In this document: positions 16,497-24,953 of the stretch, piece by piece
Numbering within the stretch: position 1 is the stretch's first letter
How the letters are laid out: every line of letters starts with the position of its first letter
NCBI RefSeq assembly: GCF_018417595.1
Contig: NZ_CP070982.1
Coordinates: 2,872,001 to 2,936,000 of the forward strand
Source of the DNA: Pseudomonas entomophila
GTDB lineage: Bacteria; Pseudomonadota; Gammaproteobacteria; Pseudomonadales; Pseudomonadaceae
Reading direction: 5' to 3'
Length of the DNA stretch: 64,000 nt
Made by a program: the position numbers and the translations under genes
Notes under the pieces: model-generated
Seen by the model: the letters and a program-made list of their open reading frames with translations, nothing else
Told to the model about the DNA's origin: nothing
The model's database searches: none

Positions 16497-16985
16497 CTAC
16501 GCGGCCATCCGCAGGACGAGGGGCATGAACAATGCCCAGAGCGGCGCCAGCAGCAGGGCGGTGAGCGCAGGACCCAGCGGCAGCTCGACACCCGCCAACC
16601 TGGCACCGGCCAGGTAAGCCAACGGCCCGCCCACCAGGCCCAGCAGCGCCGCCCGCCAATATGGACGTGCTGCCCAGGCCAGGCTATGGCGCAGGCCGCT
16701 GGCGAGCACCAGCCAGAGCAATGCCAGCCACAGGGGCAGGGGCCACTGCCCGAAACGAAATGCCCCCAGTGCCCCCAATACACTGTCCAGCAACCAGCCA
16801 GCCGGGGCCACACACAGCAACGCGCGTACTTCTCCAAGGCGGTCCGGACAACGCCAAAGGTGCATGAGCAAACCCAGCGGCACGATCGGCAGCAGCCATG
16901 GCAAGCTGGCCCCGAGCACGCAGACCCACCAGCCGACCTGTAGCCACAGGGCGTTGCCGATCAGCCAGCGGTTGCTCATCTTCAT
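16497..16985 (-). CDS. DUF2878-family membrane protein
   Basis: A 162-residue, very hydrophobic protein with about five membrane helices and many Trp and Leu residues, matching DUF2878. The ATG at 16985 overlaps the stop of the CFA-synthase-like gene (TGATG). An ATG two codons later has better spacing from an AGG and is equally possible. It is the last gene of the six-gene operon. DUF2878 proteins accompany unusual-fatty-acid operons in Pseudomonas, but no enzymatic role is established to my knowledge. It may assist lipid substrate handling in the inner membrane. Confidence 0.75.
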   Translation of the reverse strand: MKMSNRWLIGNALWLQVGWWVCVLGASLPWLLPIVPLGLLMHLWRCPDRLGEVRALLCVAPAGWLLDSVLGALGAFRFGQWPLPLWLALLWLVLASGLRHSLAWAARPYWRAALLGLVGGPLAYLAGARLAGVELPLGPALTALLLAPLWALFMPLVLRMAA

Positions 16986-18241
16986 CAACCTGGCAACGCT
17001 GCCCGGCGAGCCATGGGGGCCGCCCACAGCAACTGCGCGACACCGATGGCGCGCTCTTCGAAGCCGCCCTGGCAATAGCACAGATAGAACTCCCACAGGC
17101 GTTGGAAGGTGTCGTCGTAGCCCAGCTCCGTCAGCGCGGTGCGCGCCTGGCGCAGGTTGTCGCGCCAGTGGCGCAGGGTTCGGGCGTAGTCCAGGCCGAA
17201 GTCTTCGAGGTGGACCAGGTTCAGCGTGGTCTGCCGGCTGGCGGTGCTGAGCAGCACGCTCAACGACGGAAGTGCGCCACCGGGGAAAATGTAGCGCTGG
17301 ATGAAGTCCACCGAACGCCGTGCCCGGGCGTAGCGCTGGTCGCGGATGGTGATGGCCTGCAGCAGCATCAGGCCATCGTCCTTGAGCAGCGCGGCACACT
17401 GGCGGAAGTAGGTGGGCAGGAAACGGTGGCCGACCGCCTCGATCATCTCGATCGACACCAGTTTGTCGAAGCGCCCCCGCAGTGCGCGGTAGTCCTCGCA
17501 CAGCACCGTGATCCGTTGCTCCAGGCCAAGCCGGCGCACCCGCTCGAGGGTGTACGCGTATTGCGCCGTGGAGAGGGTCGTGGTGGTGACACGGCAGCCG
17601 TGGCGGGTGGCGGCGTGAATGGCCAGGCTGCCCCAACCGCTGCCAATTTCCAGCAAGTGCTCGTGGGGCTTGAGTTCGAGCTTCCGGCAGATACGTTCCA
17701 GCTTGTTCAACTGGGCCTGTTCCAGGGGTTGCTCGTGGCTGTCGAACTGCGCCGCCGAATACATCATGGTCGGGTCGAGCAACCGCTCGAACAGGGCGTT
17801 GCCCAGGTCGTAGTGCGCCATGATGTTGCGCCGGGCTCCGCGCCGGCTGTTGCGGTTGAGCCGGTGCAGCAGGCGCAGGAGCGGGCGCCCCAGGCTTGCC
17901 AGCCCGCCTTCCATGGCGTCGAGCACATCCAGGTTGGCGACGAACAGGCGGGTGACGGCCGCCAGGTCCGGGCTGCGCCAAAACCCATGGATGTACGCTT
18001 CCCCGGAACCGATCGAGCCATTGCTGGCCACCAGGCCCCAGGCCGTGCCATCGAGGATCTCCACTTCGGCCTGCAAGGCGCTGGTGGCGTCACCGAACGC
18101 CCATTGCCGCCCGCCGTCGACCAGCCGCAGATGGCCATGACGCAGGCGACGCAACTGGGCCAGCACCGCCACCCTGGCCAGCACACCCAGCCATGGGCTC
18201 AGCCCCGCCGACTTGCTAACGCTCAGGGTCGGATTGGGCAT
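16985..18241 (-). CDS. Cyclopropane-fatty-acid-synthase-like SAM methyltransferase
   Basis: A 418-residue protein of the CFA synthase / mycolic acid methyltransferase family. The SAM-binding motif LLEIGSGWGSLAIHAA is near residue 200. Other visible elements are MAHYDLGNALFERLLDPTMMYS, SIEMIEAVGHR, and C-terminal YLCYCQGGF. These are the conserved lipid- and bicarbonate-site blocks of the family. The family transfers a methylene/methyl from SAM to the double bond of membrane phospholipid acyl chains. The operon context (FAD oxidoreductase, DUF1365, SDR) is that of the second CFA-like paralogue of pseudomonads. I recall that paralogue being called ufaM and linked to furan-containing or methylated fatty acids and to light induction. 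I therefore do not call it the housekeeping cfa. Confidence 0.85.
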   Translation of the reverse strand: MPNPTLSVSKSAGLSPWLGVLARVAVLAQLRRLRHGHLRLVDGGRQWAFGDATSALQAEVEILDGTAWGLVASNGSIGSGEAYIHGFWRSPDLAAVTRLFVANLDVLDAMEGGLASLGRPLLRLLHRLNRNSRRGARRNIMAHYDLGNALFERLLDPTMMYSAAQFDSHEQPLEQAQLNKLERICRKLELKPHEHLLEIGSGWGSLAIHAATRHGCRVTTTTLSTAQYAYTLERVRRLGLEQRITVLCEDYRALRGRFDKLVSIEMIEAVGHRFLPTYFRQCAALLKDDGLMLLQAITIRDQRYARARRSVDFIQRYIFPGGALPSLSVLLSTASRQTTLNLVHLEDFGLDYARTLRHWRDNLRQARTALTELGYDDTFQRLWEFYLCYCQGGFEERAIGVAQLLWAAPMARRAALPG

Positions 18242-19025
18242 GATCGGGCTCCTCGCTGGGATGGCCGGGCGCCAGGTTGCCCTGGCTGGCGGTGTGGTTG
18301 TGGACAGGGATGCGTTTGAGCAGCAGGCGCAGGGCTTGCCAGTAGATTGCCGAAAGGGTGCGCAGGCTCATCCATGGAAAGCCCAGGATGTGCTGGTGCA
18401 GGGTTGCGCGATCCAGTGGCTGGCGGTGCAGTGCCAGGTCGGCCGTGAATACCTGCTGCCCGGCATGCCAATTCTCCATGTGGATGCGTATGCGCTGGGC
18501 ATCGAGCAGGAAACGCAGGCGGTACTCCATGTCCATTGGCATGAACGGCGAGACATGCAAGGCCTTGGCCATGGCGAACGGGCGTGCAGGGTCGCCGTTC
18601 ACCGGCAGCACATAGTGGAAACGTTCGCGCCAAGGCGTGTTGCGTACCTCCAGCAGGATTGCCGCCAGGTGTTCATCGTGGTCATGGCAGAAGTAGAAAC
18701 TTACCGGATTGAACGACAGCCCCCAGCAGCGCGGCTGGGTGAGCAGGTGCACTGCACCTTCGGGGTGACGCCCGGTGGCCTGGGCAACCAGCGAGCGGGC
18801 CGCTTGGGCCAGCGGTTGGCCCGGGCCGGTCAATGCCGGCAGGTAATCGGTTTCGCGCCAGCTCAACGGCGCCCACCATGAGCGCCCCAGCCAACGGGAA
18901 AGGCCGAGCAGCCGGGGTTGTTCGTCCAGGTCCACATAGAACATGCCGATCCGATAGCGGAATGCATGGGCGCGCGGGGTCATTCGGCGGTGGCTGACCC
19001 AGCCCCGGCAGAGGCAGCTGTTCAC
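18216..19025 (-). CDS. DUF1365-family protein
   Basis: A 269-residue protein of the DUF1365 family, recognised by HAFRYRIGMFYVDLDE at the start, the LLTQPRCWGLSFNPVSFYFC block in the middle and VSPFMPMDMEYRLRF. It overlaps the CFA-like gene by 26 bp and the FAD oxidoreductase by four. DUF1365 proteins occur almost always beside CFA-like methyltransferases and FAD oxidoreductases, so a shared lipid-modifying pathway is well supported. The chemistry is not established from sequence. No membrane helix is obvious. Confidence 0.82.
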   Translation of the reverse strand: MNSCLCRGWVSHRRMTPRAHAFRYRIGMFYVDLDEQPRLLGLSRWLGRSWWAPLSWRETDYLPALTGPGQPLAQAARSLVAQATGRHPEGAVHLLTQPRCWGLSFNPVSFYFCHDHDEHLAAILLEVRNTPWRERFHYVLPVNGDPARPFAMAKALHVSPFMPMDMEYRLRFLLDAQRIRIHMENWHAGQQVFTADLALHRQPLDRATLHQHILGFPWMSLRTLSAIYWQALRLLLKRIPVHNHTASQGNLAPGHPSEEPDHAQSDPER

Positions 19026-20269
19026 AGGCGCTCACCAAAGTACTCGGCCACCTTCAGCGCGCTGAGCACGCCGTCCTCGTGGAAGCCGTTGCCCCAGTAG
19101 GCACCGCAGAAATAGCTGTGCCGGTGCCCCTGCAATTCGCCCTGACGGGCCTGGGCGGCGAGGGCCGTGAGGCTGTATTGCGGGTGCGCATAGTCGAAGC
19201 GCGCGAGTATCTGCGCCGGGTCGATCAGCGCGGTTTGGTTCAGGCTCACGCAGAAGGTCACTGGCGCTTCGATGCCCTGTAGGATGTTCATGTCGTAGGT
19301 CAGCGCGGCAGGCGCCTGCTCCGGGCCACCGAGGCGGTAGTTCCAGCTCGCCCATGCCCGGCGGCGGCGCGGCAGCAGGCGGGTGTCGGTGTGCAGCACC
19401 ACGGCGTTGCTGGCATAGGTGATGGCGCCCAGCACGGCGCGTTCGTCCGCGCTGGGGGCCTCCAGCAGCGCCAGGGCCTGGTCGCTGTGGCAGGCGAATA
19501 CCACCGCGTCGAAACGCTCCAGGCCTGCGCGGCTCAGCAGGGTAACGCCTGCAATGTCGCGGCTGACCCGGCGCACGGGGCATTCCAGCCTGATGCGTTT
19601 GGCAAACGGGCGGCACAACGGCTCCACATAACACTGCGAGCCGCCCTCGATCACCCGCCACTGTGGACGCTGGCTGATCGACAGCAGGCCATGGTTGCGG
19701 CAGAAGCGCACGAAGAACTGCAGAGGGAAAGCCAGCATGTCGGCGTGTGACATCGACCAGATCGCCGATCCCATGGGCAGGATGTAGTGCCTGACGAACC
19801 GTTGCCCGTAGCCTTGTGCCTGCAGGTAGCCACCAAGGGTGGTGTTCTCGTCGATACGCTGCTCGTCGAGGTCGACGAGGGCTTGACGGTTGAAGCGCAG
19901 GATGTCCCGCAGCATCCCCCAGAAACCGATGGACAATACGTTGCGGCGCTGGGCGAACAGGGAGGCGAGGTTGTGGCCGTTGTATTCGAAACCACTGAGC
20001 GGATCGTGTACGGAAAAACTCATCTGGGTGGGCCTCGATGCGACGTTCAACTGGTCGAGCAGCCGGATGAAATGGGGATAGGTCCAGTCGTTGAAGACGA
20101 TGAAGCCGGTGTCCACCGCGTAGTGCTGCCCCCCCCACGCCACATCGACGGTGTGGGTATGCCCGCCGACCCAGGCGGCGGCCTCGAACACGGTCACCTC
20201 GTGCCGGCGTGACAGCAGGTAGGTGCAGGTCAGGCCGGCGATACCGCTGCCGATGATGGCGATGCGCAT
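19022..20269 (-). CDS. FAD-dependent amine-oxidase-like oxidoreductase
   Basis: A 415-residue flavoprotein. The N-terminal dinucleotide fold is IAIIGSGIAGLTCTYLLS, followed by VFEAAAWVGGHTHTV (the GG doublet motif), which identifies the flavin amine oxidase / phytoene-desaturase-like superfamily. It overlaps DUF1365 by four bases (ATGA). In this operon type it is expected to oxidise or desaturate the acyl chain altered by the CFA-like methyltransferase; the phytoene-desaturase-like fold would suit that. The precise substrate is inferred from context. Confidence 0.85.
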   Translation of the reverse strand: MRIAIIGSGIAGLTCTYLLSRRHEVTVFEAAAWVGGHTHTVDVAWGGQHYAVDTGFIVFNDWTYPHFIRLLDQLNVASRPTQMSFSVHDPLSGFEYNGHNLASLFAQRRNVLSIGFWGMLRDILRFNRQALVDLDEQRIDENTTLGGYLQAQGYGQRFVRHYILPMGSAIWSMSHADMLAFPLQFFVRFCRNHGLLSISQRPQWRVIEGGSQCYVEPLCRPFAKRIRLECPVRRVSRDIAGVTLLSRAGLERFDAVVFACHSDQALALLEAPSADERAVLGAITYASNAVVLHTDTRLLPRRRRAWASWNYRLGGPEQAPAALTYDMNILQGIEAPVTFCVSLNQTALIDPAQILARFDYAHPQYSLTALAAQARQGELQGHRHSYFCGAYWGNGFHEDGVLSALKVAEYFGERL

Positions 20270-20275
20270 GGTGGT

Positions 20276-21028
20276 CTAGCCCTTCGGGTTGCGCGCCAGG
20301 CGTTGGCCCAGCTCCAGCCGCCAGCGCACCGGCAGCGCGCCCAGCAGGCGCAGCAGCAAGGTGAAGGCGGTGGGGAAATTGATCTCCAGAGGGCGCCGTG
20401 GCAGGCGCGCGGCGATGCGCCTGGCGGCGTGTTCGGCACTCCAGCGCTGGGGCATGGGGAAGTCGTTGCGGCGGGTCAGCGGGGTATCGACGAAGCCCGG
20501 GTTCACCAGGGTGGCATCGATACCTTCGCTGGCCAGGTCGATGCGCAGCGATTCCAGCAGGTAGCGCAAGGCGGCCTTGGACGCGCCATAGGCACCCGCC
20601 CGTGGCAGGGCCAGCCAGGTGACCGCGCTCCCCGTCACTACCAGGTGCGGCCGTTCGCCCAGCCGCAGCAAGGGCAGGGCGGCCGCGAGGCAGTAGCTGA
20701 CCGCGAACAGGTTGGTGCGCACCACTCGTTCCAGCAGCGCTGGGTCGAACTGCCCGGGCTCCAGGTACTCGCAGGTACCGGCGTTGAGGATCACCAGGTC
20801 GAGCGCGCCCCAGCGTCGGGTGATCTGCTCGGTGATCTTCGCCACTTGCTCAGGCGCGTCGAGGTCACCGATGGCCAGCAGCACCTGCTCCGGGTACTGC
20901 GCCGCCAGGGACGCGAGGCCATCGGGACGACGAGCGCCAAGGGCCACTTGGTGCCCTTGCTCAAGCAAGAGCCGGGCCAATGCCGCGCCGATGCCGCTAC
21001 TGGCGCCGGTCAACCAGCAGCGGCTCAT
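20276..21028 (-). CDS. Short-chain dehydrogenase/reductase
   Basis: A 250-residue classical SDR. The cofactor motif TGASSGIGAALA is at residues 7-18, NAG (ILNAGTCEY) near residue 80, the catalytic Ser in VVTGSAV and the catalytic YGASK near residue 146. A conserved VNPGFVDTPL follows the active site. It uses NAD(P)H on an unknown carbonyl or alcohol substrate. It overlaps the upstream NTF2-like gene by four bases and is six bases from the FAD oxidoreductase, so it belongs to the same transcript and pathway. Confidence 0.87.
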   Translation of the reverse strand: MSRCWLTGASSGIGAALARLLLEQGHQVALGARRPDGLASLAAQYPEQVLLAIGDLDAPEQVAKITEQITRRWGALDLVILNAGTCEYLEPGQFDPALLERVVRTNLFAVSYCLAAALPLLRLGERPHLVVTGSAVTWLALPRAGAYGASKAALRYLLESLRIDLASEGIDATLVNPGFVDTPLTRRNDFPMPQRWSAEHAARRIAARLPRRPLEINFPTAFTLLLRLLGALPVRWRLELGQRLARNPKG

Positions 21029-21447
21029 GCCAGCCGCCCCTTGAGCCAGCGGATGGCGCCGCCCATGATCGGAACCTGCTCGTAGAGCAGCGCGCCGACG
21101 TCGAAGTAGTCCTGATGGAAGTGGACCCGGTCATGCCATTGCAGGTAGCTGCAGCCCGGCAGGTGGATCGGCCGGCCGTTGGCCAGACGTGGGTGGCGGA
21201 ACTGCAGTGACCACTGCAGATACCCCTGGCCGGGCCGCACTTCATCGATGCTGGAAAAGCTGTAGTGGATATCGTGGACGTTGGCGTAGAGCTGGGCGAA
21301 GTAGGCGCGCAAGGCAGGCAGGCCGTGGATCTGGTGCAGTGGGTCGCTGAAGGCCACGTCTGTGCTGTACAGGGTTCCCAAGGCGTCGAGCCGCTGCCCG
21401 TCAAGGCTGGCGAAGGCTTCGGCGAATCGCTGCAGATACGCTGACAT
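21025..21447 (-). CDS. NTF2-like / SnoaL-fold protein, first gene of the fatty-acid operon
   Basis: A 140-residue protein with the cone-shaped NTF2/SnoaL fold pattern: a helical start (MSAYLQRFAEAFASLDGQRL), ALGTLYSTDVAFSDPLHQIHG, and a C-terminal strand pair. These domains bind hydrophobic ligands or act as small isomerases or cyclases. It is the promoter-proximal gene of the operon. Its start is preceded within about 20-95 bp by four TGTACA repeats. Its role in the lipid pathway is unknown. Confidence 0.8.
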   Translation of the reverse strand: MSAYLQRFAEAFASLDGQRLDALGTLYSTDVAFSDPLHQIHGLPALRAYFAQLYANVHDIHYSFSSIDEVRPGQGYLQWSLQFRHPRLANGRPIHLPGCSYLQWHDRVHFHQDYFDVGALLYEQVPIMGGAIRWLKGRLA

Positions 21448-21466
21448 AGGCCGCTCCAGGTAAACC

Positions 21467-21541
21467 TGTACAGCGAGAAGGTTTTGTACAGGTATAGGAA
21501 AAGCCTAGGTCAATATCTGTACAGGTCAATAATCTTGTACA
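21467..21541 (-). promoter_or_regulatory. Twin TGTACA-N12-TGTACA operators upstream of the CFA-like operon
   Basis: TGTACA occurs at 21467-21472, 21485-21490, 21518-21523 and 21536-21541. The first two and last two copies are each separated by exactly 12 bases. Read on the minus strand, a TTGACC -35 element is followed 17 bases later by the TGTACA copy at 21485-21490, so an operator overlaps a promoter. The T(G/A)TACA-N12-TGTA(C/T)A pattern is what I recall for the MerR-family LitR/PplR photoregulators of P. putida. That makes light-induced expression likely. No LitR gene lies in the window. Confidence 0.7.
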
Positions 21542-21556
21542 GGTATTTGTCCTGCG

Positions 21557-23122
21557 TCAGTGGGCATCCGCCGAAGGCTGCCTGGGCGGCTGGACCTTAC
21601 GCATCAACGGCACCAGCAAGGTCGCCACGGCGAAACACAGCATGATCACCCTGAATGCGTCGGCGTAGGTCAGTGTCTGCGCTTCTCGCCAGGTCAACGC
21701 CCAGAGCTGGCGCAATGCGGTCTGACCGGCGTCGAGGCTGCCCAGGCCCAACGCCTGGGCGTTGCCAGTGAGTTGCTCGAGCCAGGTGTTCATGCCTTCG
21801 TTGCGCACGTTCAGGTGCTCGGCCAGGCGCAGGAAGTGCAGGTTGGTACGGCCGTTGAGCACCGTGGCACAGGCGGCGATACCGATTGCACCGCCCAGGT
21901 TTCTCATCAGGTTGAACAGCCCAGACGCAAGCTTGAGCCGGGCGGGCGATAGCGCGCCCAGGGTCAGGGTCACGGTTGGCGGCACCGCCATTTGCTGGGC
22001 GAAGCCGCGGATGGCCTGGGGCAGCAGTAGCTCTTTCGCGCCCCAGTCATGGGTGATGGGGGTGAAATCCCACATCGAAATACCGAACAACGCCAGCCCG
22101 AACATGAGTATCCAGCGCAGGTCTACGCGATTTGCGAGAAAGGCGTACACCGGGATGGCCAACAACTGGAACACACCGGTGGAGAATACCGCCAGGCCGA
22201 TGTCCAGCGCGCCATAACCGCGCACGCGGCCCAGGAACAGGGGTGTGAGGTAGATGGTGGCGAAGATCCCGATCCCGGTGATGAAGGAAAACAGGCAACC
22301 CAAGGCGAAGTTTCGGTCGCCCAGGGCGCGCAGGTCGACAACAGGGTCGGCGATCTTCAGGCTGCGCCAGATGAACAGCAGGCCACAGGCCCCGGCCACC
22401 CAGGCGGTGGTGGTGATGGTAGTGTCGCTGAACCAGTTCCAGCGCGGGCCTTCCTCCAAGGTGTACTCCAGGCATCCAAGGAACACGGCCATCAGCCCCA
22501 TGCCCAGGTAGTCGGCGCCCTTGAGCAGCCCCGGGTTTGGGCGGTCGACCTTGACCAGCAGGGGCACGGCGAAGGTAATGAACAGGCCTGGCACGAGGTT
22601 TATGTAGAACAGCCAGTGCCAGGAGGAGGCATCGGTGATCCAGCCGCCGACCGCAGGGCCAAGTGTTGGCGCGAGGGAAGCGATGGCGCCGATCACCGAG
22701 GCGGCGATCACCCGCTGCTTGCCGCTGAAGTAGATGAATGCCGTGGTGAACACCAGCGGGATCATCGAACCGCCGAGAAACCCCTGCAGGGCGCGGAAGG
22801 CGATCATGCTCTGGATGTTCCAGGCCAGGGCGCACAGCAGGCTGGTCAGGGTGAAGCCCGCCGCCGACGCGGCGAATAGCCAGCGGGTGCTCATCACCCG
22901 GGACAGCCAGCCCGACAGCGGGATGACGATGATTTCCGCGATCAGGTAGGCCGTCTGCACCCAGGCAGTGTCGTCCGCGCCGGCGCTGAGGCCGCCGCCG
23001 ATGTCCTTGAGTGAGGCCGAAACGATCTGGATATCGATCAGGGCGATGAACATGCCTACGCACATCGTGGCGAAGGCCGCGACCTTCTGCGCCGGGGTGA
23101 GCGCCGGCAGTTCGCTGTTCAC
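21557..23122 (-). CDS. EmrB/QacA-type MFS multidrug exporter (DHA2)
   Basis: A 521-residue transporter with about 14 membrane helices. DHA2 signatures include DIQIVSASLKDIGGGLSAGADDTAWVQT-like sequence in helix 1 and the following loop, GWLSRVMSTRW (motif A region) and the motif C-like GPAVGGWITDASSWHW. It exports drugs by proton antiport and works with the periplasmic adaptor encoded upstream; the genes overlap by four bases. It likely also pairs with a TolC-type outer-membrane channel encoded elsewhere. Expression is probably governed by the adjacent HxlR regulator. Substrate unknown. Confidence 0.9.
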   Translation of the reverse strand: MNSELPALTPAQKVAAFATMCVGMFIALIDIQIVSASLKDIGGGLSAGADDTAWVQTAYLIAEIIVIPLSGWLSRVMSTRWLFAASAAGFTLTSLLCALAWNIQSMIAFRALQGFLGGSMIPLVFTTAFIYFSGKQRVIAASVIGAIASLAPTLGPAVGGWITDASSWHWLFYINLVPGLFITFAVPLLVKVDRPNPGLLKGADYLGMGLMAVFLGCLEYTLEEGPRWNWFSDTTITTTAWVAGACGLLFIWRSLKIADPVVDLRALGDRNFALGCLFSFITGIGIFATIYLTPLFLGRVRGYGALDIGLAVFSTGVFQLLAIPVYAFLANRVDLRWILMFGLALFGISMWDFTPITHDWGAKELLLPQAIRGFAQQMAVPPTVTLTLGALSPARLKLASGLFNLMRNLGGAIGIAACATVLNGRTNLHFLRLAEHLNVRNEGMNTWLEQLTGNAQALGLGSLDAGQTALRQLWALTWREAQTLTYADAFRVIMLCFAVATLLVPLMRKVQPPRQPSADAH

Positions 23123-24249
23123 GGCCGGCCTGCCACGGCGACATCAGGTTGTGGCTGGGGCTTGGTGTCGATCTCGGCGATCACCGAAAGGCCGGGGCGC
23201 AGGGCGCCGAAGTCGGCGTCGCTACCTTCCAGGCGAACCCGTACCGGCACACGCTGGACGATCTTGGTGAAATTGCCTGTGGCGTTTTCCGGCGGCAGTA
23301 CGCTGAACTGTGCGCCGGTGGCCGGCGCGATGCTCTCGACGCGGCCATGGAAAGTACGCCCCGGCAGGATGTCGGCGGTGACGCTCACGGCCTGGCCCAT
23401 CTGCAGGCGCGCCAGCTGGTCCTCCTTGAAGTTGGCATCCACCCACAACCCATGGGCGGGCACCACTGCGAGCAACTGGTTGCCGGCTGCGGCGTAGGCG
23501 CCGAGCTTGGCCCGGCGGTTGCCTACGTAGCCATCCACGGGGGCGCGCAGCTCGGTGTAGCCGATGTTCAGCCGCGCCTGTTCCCGGTCTGCCTCGGCCT
23601 GGGCCAGGGCCGCGCGGGCCTGCTGGCGCTGGGTGCCGATCACCGCCAGTTGCTGGCGGGCCCCGAGCAGGCCGGCCTCGGCATGGGCGCGGTCGGCCTG
23701 CGCGGTCTTCCAGGTGGCCTCCACCCGCTGGGCGCTTTGCACCGACACCGCCTGGCTGCCCACCAGCGTCTGGTAACGCACCTTGTCATACTGGGCGCGC
23801 TGGGCCTCGGCGCTGCGTGCGTCGATCTGCGCCTTCGCCTGGCTGATGACGGCTTGTTGCAGCTGCTCGACGGCATCGAGATTGGCCAGGCGCGCTTGCT
23901 GGGCGGCGACAGCGCCGTCCGCCTTGGCCAGTGCTGCCAGGTAGTCGCGCCCATCGATACGGGCGAGTAAATCACCGGCCTTGACGAACTGATTGTCCAC
24001 TACCGCGACTTCGGCGATGTAGCCGGGCACTTTGGCGCTGATCACCGTGACATCGGCACCCACGTAGGCATCGTCGGTGTCTTCGATGAAGCGGCCGCTG
24101 GCCCACCAGTGGCTGGCATAACCCGCGGCGGCGAGCAGCGCGAACGCCAGGGTAGCGACGCGCAGCAGAGTTTTTCCTCGCGCCGGTCTGTTCACGGCGA
24201 CCATGGTGCTTTCGGTGGTGTCGGATGCTGCGCCAACCTGAGCGTTCAT
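23119..24249 (-). CDS. EmrA/HlyD-family periplasmic adaptor
   Basis: A 376-residue membrane fusion protein with one N-terminal helix (about 25-45). A lipoyl half-motif follows (VISAKVPGYIAEVAVVDNQFVKAGDLLARID), then a long alpha-hairpin (about 100-200), the second lipoyl half (LRAPVDGYVGNRRAKLGAYA) and a beta-barrel domain. Typical of EmrA/FarA partners of DHA2 pumps. The ATG at 24249 is chosen because a strong AGGAGG-like site precedes it by 8-9 bases; the upstream GTG is too close to that site. It lies directly after the HxlR gene. Confidence 0.9.
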   Translation of the reverse strand: MNAQVGAASDTTESTMVAVNRPARGKTLLRVATLAFALLAAAGYASHWWASGRFIEDTDDAYVGADVTVISAKVPGYIAEVAVVDNQFVKAGDLLARIDGRDYLAALAKADGAVAAQQARLANLDAVEQLQQAVISQAKAQIDARSAEAQRAQYDKVRYQTLVGSQAVSVQSAQRVEATWKTAQADRAHAEAGLLGARQQLAVIGTQRQQARAALAQAEADREQARLNIGYTELRAPVDGYVGNRRAKLGAYAAAGNQLLAVVPAHGLWVDANFKEDQLARLQMGQAVSVTADILPGRTFHGRVESIAPATGAQFSVLPPENATGNFTKIVQRVPVRVRLEGSDADFGALRPGLSVIAEIDTKPQPQPDVAVAGRP

Positions 24250-24254
24250 GGCGG

Positions 24255-24794
24255 TCACTCCTCCTGGGAGGCTTGGGCGGGGAAGGGGGCCACCCAGGTG
24301 CCGCCCTGGCGGTGCGCCTTGCCGGTCTCGGCCCGCCAGTGGGTCAGCGGGTCGGCATCGGGGGCGATGCGCAGGCGGTGCTCATCCACTGTGATGGGCT
24401 TGCCGGTATTGCTGTCCACCAGTGCCAGGGCGACGGGTGCGCCAGTGTGCTCGTCGGCCAGGTAGACCTTGCGCGAGCCTTCGGCATGTTTCGCGCCCCA
24501 GGCCATCAAGGTCAGGATCACCGGGCGCAGGTCGCGACCGGCCTCGGTCAGCAGGTACTCGAAGCGCGGCGGGTTGTGCTGGTACGGGCGGCGTTCGAGC
24601 AGGCCGCTGGCGAGCAGGTCGTTGAGCCGGCGGGTGAGGGTGTTGGTGGCGATGCCCAGGCTGTGCTGGAACTCGTCGAAACGGCGCAGGCCGTAGAACG
24701 CGTCGCGCAGGATCAGCAGGCTCCAGCCGTCGCCGATGTGCTCAAGGGCGCGGGCTACCGGGCAGGGCATGGGTTGGAAGCTGGCTTTTTTCAT
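24255..24794 (-). CDS. HxlR-family transcriptional regulator
   Basis: A 179-residue regulator with the HxlR winged helix (about 10-105): PVARALEHIGDGWSLLILRDA, then the recognition helix IATNTLTRRLNDLLASGLLERR and the wing. A C-terminal extension of about 70 residues goes beyond the usual 110-120 and may bind an effector. A conserved Cys (residue 11, PMPCPVAR) is at the position where many HxlR proteins sense electrophiles or thiol stress. First gene of the efflux operon; six bases or fewer separate it from emrA. Probably a repressor acting on the palindrome upstream. Confidence 0.88.
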   Translation of the reverse strand: MKKASFQPMPCPVARALEHIGDGWSLLILRDAFYGLRRFDEFQHSLGIATNTLTRRLNDLLASGLLERRPYQHNPPRFEYLLTEAGRDLRPVILTLMAWGAKHAEGSRKVYLADEHTGAPVALALVDSNTGKPITVDEHRLRIAPDADPLTHWRAETGKAHRQGGTWVAPFPAQASQEE

Positions 24795-24837
24795 GGCGGC
24801 GGGCTCGGGGGCTGTGTGAGGTCAATATTTCATTGTC

Positions 24838-24854
24838 ACTTGCATAATGCAAGT
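24838..24854. promoter_or_regulatory. Palindromic operator candidate for the HxlR regulator
   Basis: ACTTGCA-TAA-TGCAAGT is a perfect inverted repeat with seven-base arms, 44 bp upstream of the HxlR start. Related ACTT...AAGT palindromes are typical HxlR-type sites. Autoregulation of the pump operon is the simplest reading. Confidence 0.6.
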
Positions 24855-24894
24855 TACTAGGTCAGCCGCTTGTCTGGAGAGATGGGCCGGCCAG

Positions 24895-24928
24895 GAGATC
24901 GAGCGCCGCCCGCGCGCCGCTCGATCTC
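24895..24928. repeat. GATCGAGCG-type palindrome
   Basis: GAGATCGAGCG (24895-24905) pairs with CGCTCGATCTC (24918-24928) around a GC-rich loop. The same GATCGAGCGCCGC core recurs at 25886-25915 and in degenerate form near 16451-16472. This is a second family of palindromic repeats. Confidence 0.6.
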
Positions 24929-24953
24929 TTGGGCACCACAATTTTTCCGGCGA

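Noticed and set aside
16985..18241. Calling the CFA-like gene the housekeeping cyclopropane fatty acid synthase (cfa)
   Set aside because: Operon partners (DUF1365, FAD oxidoreductase, SDR, DUF2878) and the operator repeats point to the specialised paralogue.
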